Shown here piece after piece: positions 1-7,617 of a stretch of 28,934 nt of DNA. The notes beneath the pieces were generated by a model that saw nothing but the letters and a program-made list of their open reading frames with translations, did no database searches and had not been told where the DNA came from. Both the position numbers and the translations under genes were made by a program. Source of the DNA: CAZESH01 sp964514665 (GTDB lineage Bacteria > Bacillota > Bacilli > Paenibacillales > KCTC-25726); contig CAZESH010000018.1 in assembly GCA_964514665.1 (NCBI GenBank), positions 1 through 28,934 of the forward strand. The letters run 5' to 3'. Numbering within the stretch: position 1 is the stretch's first letter; every line of letters begins with the position of its first letter.

Positions 1-33
1 TTTGTCATTTATTTAAGAAAATCTTGTTTTTGT

Positions 34-76
34 GGGGTGTTCCTTAAGTTGGTTTGCCCACTTATGGGACAGCCCC
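34..76. repeat. Long imperfect hairpin at left edge
   Basis: The arms at 34-43 and 66-76 pair over ten bases with one bulge, and the inner bases 45-50 and 60-64 (AAGTT and ACTTA) extend the stem. It lies just past the stop of the permease gene, so it could end that operon, but there is no run of T after the stem on the minus strand. The outer sequence GGGGCTGTCCC resembles tips of some insertion sequences, so a mobile-element end is an alternative. Which of the two applies cannot be settled from the window. Confidence 0.4.
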
Positions 77-113
77 TATTCGGCACATGAATATTCCCCC
101 GGAAATAATCGTT

Positions 114-1034
114 CTATCCCTTTACGCCTCCCAAAGTCATTCCCTTTACAAAATATTTTTGCAGAAACGGATATACCATGATGATGGGGAGACTCGCCAC
201 GATCGTCATCGTCGCTCTCATTGCGGTCGGCGTCACATAGTTGGCGCTGGCGTTCGTATTGGCAAAAGCATCTGCAGCCGTTTTCTGCGACATGGAATTG
301 GAATTGGCCAGCAATTTCATCAATTCGTATTGAAGCGTGCTTAAGTTATCATTGGAAGAATTGTAAAGAAATACGTCAAACCACGAATTCCACTGCCAAA
401 CCGCGGTGAACAGCGCCACCGTAGCCAAGGCGGGCAAGGACAGGGGCAGCACGATTCTCATGAAGGTAACGAAATCGCCGGCTCCGTCGATCTTTGCCGA
501 TTCGATGATGCCTTCCGGCAGCCCTTCAATAAACGAGCGGATCACAATCATGTTGAAAACGCCGATCACACCGGGAATGACATACACCCAAAAGCTGTTG
601 AGCAGGTGCAGCTCCTTGATCAAGAGGTAATTCGGAATCAATCCGCCGTTTAAATACATCGTCAGGACGAAAGCGACCGTCACAAACTTGCGCAGCACAA
701 ATTCCTGACGGCTGATCGTATAAGCCACCATCGCGGAACTGAGCACCGTGACAACCGTTCCGATCAGAGTACGCAAGATGGAAATCAGCATCGCATGAAA
801 AATCGTCGCTTCATGAAATACATATTGATAGTTGGTCCATGTAAAAAACCTCGGCCACAAATAGATTCCGCCGCGGATCGAATCGCTGGCGTCATTCAGG
901 GAAACAGCCAGCGTATTGATAAAGGGATACAGCGTCACAACGACCAAAAACAGTAAAAAAACTACGTTAAAGCTGTCAAATGCCAGATCGCCCGGCGATG
1001 CATTGCGCCTGTAAATCCGTTTGCTGCCTGCCAA
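114..1034 (-). CDS. Carbohydrate ABC transporter permease, LplC/YtcP type
   Basis: Inner-membrane permease of an oligosaccharide importer, 306 residues, with about six hydrophobic segments beginning near residue 22. The cytoplasmic loop signature that contacts the ATPase is seen as IDGAGDF followed by LPLSLPAL, and the C-terminus ends in the family-typical GGVKG after a VYPFLQKYFVKG stretch. The start is a TTG at 1034: AAAGGAGGGG lies eight bases upstream and no ATG fits better. It follows the LplB-type permease by 14 bases and is the last gene of the binding protein-permease-permease operon. As usual for this subfamily no ATPase gene is nearby; a shared MsmX-like ATPase elsewhere is inferred. 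The substrate is inferred to be xylo- or aldouronate oligosaccharides from the xylanase neighbours. Confidence 0.93.
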   Translation of the reverse strand: MAGSKRIYRRNASPGDLAFDSFNVVFLLFLVVVTLYPFINTLAVSLNDASDSIRGGIYLWPRFFTWTNYQYVFHEATIFHAMLISILRTLIGTVVTVLSSAMVAYTISRQEFVLRKFVTVAFVLTMYLNGGLIPNYLLIKELHLLNSFWVYVIPGVIGVFNMIVIRSFIEGLPEGIIESAKIDGAGDFVTFMRIVLPLSLPALATVALFTAVWQWNSWFDVFLYNSSNDNLSTLQYELMKLLANSNSMSQKTAADAFANTNASANYVTPTAMRATMTIVASLPIIMVYPFLQKYFVKGMTLGGVKG

Positions 1035-1048
1035 TGATTTCCCCTCCT

Positions 1049-2023
1049 TTAGAACAATCTCTCCTCGCCAAGCCTTTTGGCGATATGATTTGCCGAAAAA
1101 AGCAGGATAAAGCTGACTACAGTTTTGAAGATGCCCGCTGCCGTCGCAAGTGAAAAATTGCCCATGGCAATCCCGTATTTCAACACAAATATGTCAAGAT
1201 TCTCGGAATAATCGAGGTTCATGCCGTTGCCAAGCAAATATTGCGGTTCAAACCCCGTTTCCAGCAGCTGTCCGAGATTCATAATCAGCAAAATCACAAT
1301 GACCGGCTTCAAACCCGGAACCGTGATGTGCAAAATGCGTTGGAAGCGTCCCGCTCCGTCGATCTCCGCAGCTTCATACTGCGCCGGATCGATCATCGTC
1401 ATCGCCGCCAAATACACGATCGTATTCCAGCCGACATTTTTCCATACCTCCGACACACCGAGAATTCCCCAAAAATAATGGCCGACGCCAAGCCATAATA
1501 CCGGCTGCTTGATCAATCCGAGCCACATCAACAGCTGATTGACGATGCCTCCGTCCGGAGAAAGCGCGTCCGAGATGATGTTGGCGGCCACTACCCAAGA
1601 GATGAAGTGGGGCAAATAACTGATCGTCTGCACGAAGCGTTTGAACAGGATTTTACGCAGCTCATTAAGCAGGATCGCCAGTGTGATTGCCGTAAAAAAG
1701 CCCAGCACAAGATTGATCACGCTCATCGCCAGCGTGTTGCGCAGGACCCGGGAAAAACCGTCATCCTCAAACAAAAACTTGAAATTGCTCAACCCGACCC
1801 ATTTTTGCTCCCATATTCCCGTACCCGGCCTGTACTTTTGAAAGGCGATGAGCCATCCCCACAAGGGAACGTATTTGAAAATGAACAGCCAAATCAGAAA
1901 AGGAACGGACATCATCACGAGTGTCTTTTGTTTAACCAATCTTTTCAGGAAAAGCTTCAGCCCCGTCGGCTTGTTTGCGATGGTCTGCGGGGACGCCGCA
2001 GTGCCAGGCGTTTGATTATGCAC
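1049..2023 (-). CDS. Carbohydrate ABC transporter permease, LplB type
   Basis: Second permease subunit of the same importer, 324 residues from the chosen start. The frame stays open upstream to an ATG at 2098, but a GTG at 2023 is preceded by GGAGGAGAG at correct spacing and gives the normal family length, so I chose it. Six hydrophobic segments are visible. The ATPase-contact loop reads EAAEIDGAGRFQRILHITVP, and the C-terminus ends with RLGEERLF, typical of LplB proteins. It sits between the binding protein gene (95 bases upstream) and the LplC-type permease, which argues for one operon and one transporter complex. Function is sure at the level of sugar importer permease; the substrate is inferred from context. 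Confidence 0.93.
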   Translation of the reverse strand: MHNQTPGTAASPQTIANKPTGLKLFLKRLVKQKTLVMMSVPFLIWLFIFKYVPLWGWLIAFQKYRPGTGIWEQKWVGLSNFKFLFEDDGFSRVLRNTLAMSVINLVLGFFTAITLAILLNELRKILFKRFVQTISYLPHFISWVVAANIISDALSPDGGIVNQLLMWLGLIKQPVLWLGVGHYFWGILGVSEVWKNVGWNTIVYLAAMTMIDPAQYEAAEIDGAGRFQRILHITVPGLKPVIVILLIMNLGQLLETGFEPQYLLGNGMNLDYSENLDIFVLKYGIAMGNFSLATAAGIFKTVVSFILLFSANHIAKRLGEERLF

Positions 2024-2118
2024 GTTGCTCTCCTCCTCCAACGCGGGTAGTGAAAAGGGCGGAAGGCCGGACCAGGTAATAAACCCCCTGGCATCCATGC
2101 CTTCCGTCCTGATAGGAC

Positions 2119-3831
2119 TTAGTTGCTGCCTATCACTTTGGCGATTTTTTCCTTGATCAATTTCGTCATTGTATCTTCATACGCTTTCACGTCCAGCTTG
2201 TTGAACGCGGTAAGGTATTCGTTCCAGACGCTGTCAAACTCCGCAGGCTTGGCCAGCACCATTTTCGGGAAATACTTGCGCTCAAGGTCCTGCTTTTTCT
2301 GCGAGAAGATTTGTGCGGGAGAGCCCTGCTCCAAAGAAATGCTCCAAGCCGGATACCAAGGACGATCATCGGGAGCGGCGAACATTTGCGAGTATGTTTG
2401 CACGCCGTATTTGCCGAGAATCAGCTTGTCGCCGTCCGTGAATGACGCTTGCGCCACTTCCGGCTGTCTGCCCGCATTAAAGGAATTGCCGTCAGAAAGC
2501 GTCGAGCCTCCCCCGTACATCGGCCAATAGTAACCAAAATAGCTTAATCCGACTTGATTTCGGTATGCATTGTCCTTCAGCTTATCGATTTCCTGCTGGG
2601 TTCGATAGAAGCGGCCTTTGTCATTGACTTCATACGTTTCGCCCTTGATCCCCCACTGGGTCAGCACCTGATTTTCTTCCTTCAGCATGTTGTCGAAGAA
2701 TTTAATGATCCGTACCGGATCCTTGGCGCTGGTGGTGATGCCCACCCCGCGGTTATTGACGAACGATGGCGGATCAAGATATTGATCCTTGATGTTGTTG
2801 TCGAACACGATCGGCAGCGGGAAATATTCCAGATCGTCATTGCCCGCTTTATTCAACGTTTGCATCGCCTGATTGACCTGCCATCCGTAATCGAAGTAGC
2901 CCAATACTTTTCCGGAGGTCAGCCTTGCCAGGTATTGATCGTAATTGTTGACGAAAGACGATTTGTCGTATAGCCCTTCTGCGTTCATTTCATTCAGCTT
3001 CTGCAGCCAGCGCTTCGTAATCTCGTCATTGCCGTAATCGTTGGCCTGATGCGTCTTCATATCGACAATCACGCCGCCGTCGTTCGGATATCCGTCCAGA
3101 TGATTGGGCGCATTGGTTAGCGCAAAAATCCGCCAGTCAAACGTCAGCGAGGTAAATCCGATCAAATTATCGCTCTTGTGCTTGTCGGCATACTGCTTGA
3201 TCAGATTGAAATATTCGTCCAACGTTTTGATCTTCGGATAATTGGCGTCCTTCAACACCCTGCGCTGAACCCAGAAAGCGCCTTGGTCGATCGTCGGACT
3301 GGGAATGTATTTGCCTACGAGCGGGCTGAAAGGCAGGAAGTAGATGTTGCCGTCCTTCTGCTTCATCTGGTTATAATAAGGCCCGTAAATTTTCTTGATA
3401 TTCGGTGCGTACTGGTCAATCAGCTTGTTAAGCGGAATGAATCCGCCTGCGTCCAGCACCTTGTCGATCGCCGTATCCGGCACCAGGACGTCAGGGTAAT
3501 CGCCGCTGGCAATCATCGTTCCGATTTTGGTGTTGATGTCGCCGACCAGATATTCCATTTTCCAGTTGACGCCGGTCTGCTTTTCAAGTATTTTTCCGAT
3601 TTCCGTTTCGTTTGAATTCACGTCCTTGTTTTGGGCGCCGGCGTTAAAATAAGTAAACGTAACCGGCTTGTTATCCGCCTGCGGTTGTTCAGTGGCTGCG
3701 GCAGCAGCGGATGGCGACGCCGATTCCCCGCCTGATTGTTCGCTTTTACTGCCGCTTGAGCAGCCGGCGAGCGCGACCGATGCGATCATCGCAAGCGCCA
3801 ACAGCGCAGCCCGCATTTTATTTTTCTCCAT
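2119..3831 (-). CDS. Extracellular sugar-binding lipoprotein of ABC importer (LplA/YtcQ type)
   Basis: Substrate-binding protein, 570 residues, anchored to the outer face of the membrane. Residues 1-23 form a lipoprotein signal with lipobox LAGC, followed by a Ser/Gly/Ala-rich linker to about residue 50. The mature part begins with a VTFTYFNAGAQN beta strand typical of family 1 solute-binding proteins and runs at the large LplA/YtcQ length. It is the first gene of the transporter operon and has its own TATAAT box with an overlapping cre-like site upstream. The neighbouring sensor kinase, response regulator and xylanase suggest aldouronates or xylo-oligosaccharides as ligand, as in known Paenibacillus aldouronate clusters; the ligand itself cannot be read from the sequence. 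Confidence 0.93.
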   Translation of the reverse strand: MEKNKMRAALLALAMIASVALAGCSSGSKSEQSGGESASPSAAAAATEQPQADNKPVTFTYFNAGAQNKDVNSNETEIGKILEKQTGVNWKMEYLVGDINTKIGTMIASGDYPDVLVPDTAIDKVLDAGGFIPLNKLIDQYAPNIKKIYGPYYNQMKQKDGNIYFLPFSPLVGKYIPSPTIDQGAFWVQRRVLKDANYPKIKTLDEYFNLIKQYADKHKSDNLIGFTSLTFDWRIFALTNAPNHLDGYPNDGGVIVDMKTHQANDYGNDEITKRWLQKLNEMNAEGLYDKSSFVNNYDQYLARLTSGKVLGYFDYGWQVNQAMQTLNKAGNDDLEYFPLPIVFDNNIKDQYLDPPSFVNNRGVGITTSAKDPVRIIKFFDNMLKEENQVLTQWGIKGETYEVNDKGRFYRTQQEIDKLKDNAYRNQVGLSYFGYYWPMYGGGSTLSDGNSFNAGRQPEVAQASFTDGDKLILGKYGVQTYSQMFAAPDDRPWYPAWSISLEQGSPAQIFSQKKQDLERKYFPKMVLAKPAEFDSVWNEYLTAFNKLDVKAYEDTMTKLIKEKIAKVIGSN

Positions 3832-3859
3832 CTTCTTGAGTGCCCCTTTCCATTGGTAA

Positions 3860-3873
3860 TGTAAGCACTTTCA
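3860..3873 (-). promoter_or_regulatory. cre-like CcpA site in the transporter promoter
   Basis: TGTAAGCACTTTCA on the plus strand matches the cre consensus TGWNANCGNTNWCA at 13 of 14 positions. It abuts the -10 box of the binding protein gene on its downstream side, a position where CcpA would block transcription start. Carbon catabolite repression of the importer is inferred from this. Confidence 0.7.
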
Positions 3874-3878
3874 TTATA
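3873..3878 (-). promoter_or_regulatory. -10 box of the transporter operon
   Basis: A perfect TATAAT on the minus strand, 42 bases before the ATG of the binding protein gene. No good -35 hexamer lies 16-18 bases upstream, which fits a promoter that needs an activator, possibly the adjacent YesN-type regulator. Confidence 0.6.
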
Positions 3879-3959
3879 GCGGGAACCGGATTTGTTGATG
3901 ACCGCACAAACTATAGCTCATACTTGAAAAAACATATATGTTAGAATCATTCGTAATCA

Positions 3960-5726
3960 TCATTCGGCGAAGCCGGATTTTCTTCCCGGAATGAGCATGG
4001 AAATCGTCGTGCCGGCGCCAAATTCACTTTTCATCGTAAAGCCAAAATCGTCGCCGTAATGCATTTTCAAGCGGTAATATACATTTCTGATGCCGATATG
4101 ATCGCCCATCGACTGCTCGTTCATCAGCTCCCTCAGCAAAAGCTCAAGCTTTTCGCCCGGGATTCCGATTCCGTTATCCTTGATTTCACACAGCAGCATT
4201 TGCTTCCGGCAAGCGATCCGCAGTTCGATGATTCCCTTGCCCTTTAATTGTTCGATTCCGTGGATGCTTGCATTCTCGACAAATGGCAGCACACTCATAT
4301 GGGGGATCATGCAGTCGCGGGCATCCGGATCAATATGAAGGGCGTAATCAAGCTTGTCGCCGAAGCGGTATTTCTGAATTTCCAGAAAGCTTGCAATCAG
4401 GTTCATTTCCTCGCTCACGGTTACCCAGTCTTTTTCCCATGAAAGCGATTTGCGGAAAATTCGGGCCATGTTTTGAATGATTTTCGCCGTCTCCGTCTCC
4501 TGCTTGATCAGACTGCGCATGCGTATCGTCTCCAGCGCATTGAACAAAAAATGCGGATTAATCTGGCTTTGCAGCGCGTGAAGCTGGGCTTGGTTGCGCT
4601 TAAGCTCGAGGTCTTTTCTCTGGATGCCGGCAATATACACATCGTCGATCAGCTTTTTGATCTGCAGTGTCATGCGGTTGAATTCTTCCGTTAGCTGACC
4701 GATTTCATCCCGGTACGCTTCATGCCTGATCGTTTCAAAATGCTGGTTTTTGACCCTTTTCATATGCTTCAGGATGCGTATGATGCGGACATTGAGCGAA
4801 CGGGTGATCCACAAAATGATCAAGGTCGGAATCAAAATGTTGGGAATGGCCATATAAATCACAAAATTGCGCGATTTGCGCACTTCCTTGAGGATCTCGC
4901 TTTCCGGAAATTCGCCGACGACCCGCCAATTATGCAGGTAGCTTACGGAAGTATATTTTTCCTCGAATTTCAAAGCGTCTGCAGGCATATGAATCTGATC
5001 AAAAAAAGCATGGCCGGATAGCCAGTCTATGCTTTTATCCGTGGCGTACTCGATTCTGCCGCTGTCATCCAGCAGATAAAGATTCCCCTGCAGGGTGGCG
5101 TTATGGAATATTTTCTGTATCGTCCCGATATCGATGTCGATTCTTAAAATTTTCTGTCTGCTGCTGCGGTAGGTGAAATAATCCAGCTTGCGAAAGATGC
5201 TGTAGGTTTTTTCCGTTCCGTCCAATTTTTGAATGTCCGTGCGGATGACAAGCGGGGTGGAGTCTTTGGATGCGGTAATGGTCTTGAACCATTCGGTCTG
5301 CCGAACCTCGCCGGTGATGGGCAGCACGCCGCCTCCGCCGATGATGGTAGGGTTGTCCGTATAGATTGTAACCCCTTTTATGGCTTTATAGACCGGACTG
5401 TATTTATACAACGTCTCGCTGATATTCGTATAATAGGAGTCCACATAGTCGGAACCGTTCAGATAATCCTTCTCCAGAGCATCATTCAACAGATTATCGG
5501 TATAAAGCACGGAGGATATTCCGATGGCAACATTGATCTGCGAAAGAAAATCGTTTCTGATTTGCTCCATCGCCAAAGAAATGTCACGGATTTTCTGCTT
5601 TTTGACATTGTGGGTCGTAACCTGGTAGAAGATCAGATTGGTCATCACGATTGGAAGCAGCACCGACAAAAAATACAAAATCAGCATCTTGCCCCTAAGT
5701 CTCACATTATTCAGGCTTATTTTCAT
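3960..5726 (-). CDS. Two-component sensor histidine kinase, YesM type
   Basis: Membrane sensor kinase, 588 residues. TM1 lies at about residues 13-35, an extracytoplasmic sensing region follows to about 287, and TM2 is at about 288-310. A HAMP region (about 312-365) precedes the His_kinase domain with the motif QINPHFLFNALE, phospho-acceptor H392. A HATPase domain has the N box LPFVENASIHGI and a DNGIGIP G1 box near 517-523. It lies 16 bases downstream of the response regulator stop, so the pair is co-transcribed. In Paenibacillus such pairs next to LplABC-type transporters sense the imported sugar and switch on the operon; this role is inferred here. The ligand is probably a xylan-derived oligosaccharide. 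Confidence 0.94.
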   Translation of the reverse strand: MKISLNNVRLRGKMLILYFLSVLLPIVMTNLIFYQVTTHNVKKQKIRDISLAMEQIRNDFLSQINVAIGISSVLYTDNLLNDALEKDYLNGSDYVDSYYTNISETLYKYSPVYKAIKGVTIYTDNPTIIGGGGVLPITGEVRQTEWFKTITASKDSTPLVIRTDIQKLDGTEKTYSIFRKLDYFTYRSSRQKILRIDIDIGTIQKIFHNATLQGNLYLLDDSGRIEYATDKSIDWLSGHAFFDQIHMPADALKFEEKYTSVSYLHNWRVVGEFPESEILKEVRKSRNFVIYMAIPNILIPTLIILWITRSLNVRIIRILKHMKRVKNQHFETIRHEAYRDEIGQLTEEFNRMTLQIKKLIDDVYIAGIQRKDLELKRNQAQLHALQSQINPHFLFNALETIRMRSLIKQETETAKIIQNMARIFRKSLSWEKDWVTVSEEMNLIASFLEIQKYRFGDKLDYALHIDPDARDCMIPHMSVLPFVENASIHGIEQLKGKGIIELRIACRKQMLLCEIKDNGIGIPGEKLELLLRELMNEQSMGDHIGIRNVYYRLKMHYGDDFGFTMKSEFGAGTTISMLIPGRKSGFAE

Positions 5727-5742
5727 GGAAGCACCACCAGGG

Positions 5743-7323
5743 TTATTTGGTCAGCAGCGCATTTCTGTATTCCGTCGGCGTTTTGTTCTCCACCTTTTCA
5801 AATTGGATGACGAAATAATCGGCATTGCTGAAGCCGACGCTCTCCGCAATTTCATAAATGCGCAGCTCGGTTTGGCGCAGCAATTCCTTGGCTTTTTGAA
5901 TGCGGATCTGCAGTAAAAAGTCATTAAAATACATACCGTACGTTTTCTTGAACAGCTGACCCAGATAGACCGGATTGATGAAAAATTTGCCGGCAATGCT
6001 TTTCAGATTGATATTTTCGCTAAAGTGAACTTCTATGTAAGCTTTGATTTTGGCAATATCGCCCTTGGCATTTTCTTTGCGAAGCCTGACGATCATCTGC
6101 GAGCTTTGCAAAATAAAGTCGCTGAAAAGCGCCTTCAGCTGTTCAAGCGTGAGCGGATAAAGCGGCCACTGCAGCACCGCATCCAGGGATTTCAGCCGCT
6201 TTTCGTTTCCCTTCATCGTCTTGATTGTGTGAATAGCGCCGAATACACAACGGTTTAGTGAATTCCTTACCGCCTCGGGCGCATAGCATTTCGTCTGAAA
6301 TTGTGCAAAAATGCATTCAATCGCTTGGCGGATCGCTTCGGAATCATGCTCTTCCATGCATTCGAGAAGCTCTGCATACTGCTGCTGGTCGATTTCGAGA
6401 TAGTTTAGTGCGCTGCCTTTCATTTTCTCATAAAAGAACAATTTTTCCCGAGGAAAAGCATACTTGTACATTCTGGCCGCATTGGCGGAGGAAAATGCGT
6501 TTTTAAGATCCCCAATCCGCCTTGCCGGCGCCCCGGTGTAAATCAGGATCTCTTTATCCAGTTCGCGTTCGATTAACCGGATCACGCTTTGCGCGAAGGC
6601 TTCAAGCTCACCGTGCACGGCGTGAAGATGCACCGAACTCAGCAGGAACCCGTAGATCCCCGCCTGCTGCTCGAACATGTGAAGCTGCGGCGAATGTCCG
6701 CTAAGCTCGAGCAGGACTTTATTCACCGTGTCTTTGACGGACTGGATCGCTTCGGTATTTTCCCCGCTGCCGGTAAACGGCTGGATACCATTTACTTCCA
6801 CAATCAAATAGTAGAAATCATCCGTCTGCGGAAGACCCAGAATATCGGCTTTTTCCAAGGCACTGTTTTCATCGTACTTCCCCTTCAACACTTGTTCCAG
6901 GACCGTGCCGGCCAGCAGCTTCTCTTGACTGGACTGCAGCTTTACCCGATCGAAATCGGCACTCAAATTGTTTAAGGCCGATTTCAATTCCTCCTCGTCG
7001 ATCGGCTTCAGAATGAAATCCTGCACCCCGAATTTAATCGCTTGCTGCGCATACTTGAAATCGTTGTAACCGCTGATGATGATAAATTTTGCATACTTGT
7101 TGCCGCTTTCCCTGACCGAACGGATCAGCTCCAATCCATCCAGCACCGGCATGCGGATATCGGTCACGATCAGATCGGGATTGGTGCTTTGGATGACGCG
7201 CAGCGCTTCCTCCCCGTTTTCCGCTTCCTCGCAAACCTTGAAACCGTATTGCTCCCAATCGATGAGCTTCTTTAAGCCTTGCCGCGCATAAATTTCATCA
7301 TCAACCAGAACAACCTTGTTCAT
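5743..7323 (-). CDS. Response regulator with AraC-type DNA-binding domain, YesN type
   Basis: Cytoplasmic transcription regulator, 526 residues. The N-terminal receiver domain (1-120) has acidic residues D8 and D9, phospho-acceptor D55 in the motif VTDIRMP, the conserved serine in IIISGY and K106 in ILKP. A long middle region follows to about 425. The C-terminal AraC domain with two helix-turn-helix units (about 430-524) reads ...INPVYLGQLFKKTYG... and ...IAESVGFSNADYFVIQFEK. AAAGGGG lies eight bases before the ATG. It is the first gene of the regulator-kinase unit, with a promoter and a perfect cre consensus upstream. It probably activates the binding-protein operon just downstream and possibly the xylanase. 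Confidence 0.94.
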   Translation of the reverse strand: MNKVVLVDDEIYARQGLKKLIDWEQYGFKVCEEAENGEEALRVIQSTNPDLIVTDIRMPVLDGLELIRSVRESGNKYAKFIIISGYNDFKYAQQAIKFGVQDFILKPIDEEELKSALNNLSADFDRVKLQSSQEKLLAGTVLEQVLKGKYDENSALEKADILGLPQTDDFYYLIVEVNGIQPFTGSGENTEAIQSVKDTVNKVLLELSGHSPQLHMFEQQAGIYGFLLSSVHLHAVHGELEAFAQSVIRLIERELDKEILIYTGAPARRIGDLKNAFSSANAARMYKYAFPREKLFFYEKMKGSALNYLEIDQQQYAELLECMEEHDSEAIRQAIECIFAQFQTKCYAPEAVRNSLNRCVFGAIHTIKTMKGNEKRLKSLDAVLQWPLYPLTLEQLKALFSDFILQSSQMIVRLRKENAKGDIAKIKAYIEVHFSENINLKSIAGKFFINPVYLGQLFKKTYGMYFNDFLLQIRIQKAKELLRQTELRIYEIAESVGFSNADYFVIQFEKVENKTPTEYRNALLTK

Positions 7324-7365
7324 CGGTTTTCCCCTTTCGGCAGCAGAAATCCGTTATCTGCTTAC

Positions 7366-7394
7366 ATTATATGCTTTCAGCATCTATTTGAAAA
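7366..7394 (-). promoter_or_regulatory. Promoter of the response regulator-kinase unit
   Basis: On the minus strand a perfect -10 TATAAT (7366-7371) is preceded, after 17 bases, by TTTTCA (7389-7394), a four-of-six -35 match. It lies about 45 bases before the response regulator start codon. Confidence 0.6.
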
Positions 7395-7410
7395 ATGAAA
7401 GTCACGCTTA

Positions 7411-7424
7411 TGTAATCGCTTTCA
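7411..7424 (-). promoter_or_regulatory. cre site (CcpA) upstream of the two-component unit
   Basis: TGTAATCGCTTTCA matches the cre consensus TGWNANCGNTNWCA at all 14 positions. It is centred about 50 bases upstream of the -10 box of the response regulator promoter. Catabolite control of the sensory system is inferred. Confidence 0.72.
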
Positions 7425-7527
7425 AATTATTCGAAAAAACAAGCAGGTAAACTCATTCACTATAAGATTACTGCAATTTAAAAATTTGTGAACCCTTGAA
7501 ATTTAATAATCCACTTTAAAAACTTAA

Positions 7528-7562
7528 GAAACAAAGGGATATAGGCAGTGAACCTATATCCC
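7528..7562 (-). terminator. Rho-independent terminator after the xylanase gene
   Basis: GGGATATAGG (7536-7545) and CCTATATCCC (7553-7562) form a perfect ten-base stem with a seven-base loop. On the minus strand it is followed directly by TTTGTTTC. It lies 55 bases past the xylanase stop codon, so it separates the xylanase from the two-component unit. Confidence 0.88.
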
Positions 7563-7617
7563 TCGGAATGAAGAGAAAGTCATTTTTAGACTATCACATG
7601 CTGAACGATTTCCGCAT

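Noticed and set aside
3900..3960. Terminator after the sensor kinase gene
   Set aside because: There is an AACATATATGTT palindrome followed by T, but it is too AT-rich and has no room for a loop, so it is weak.
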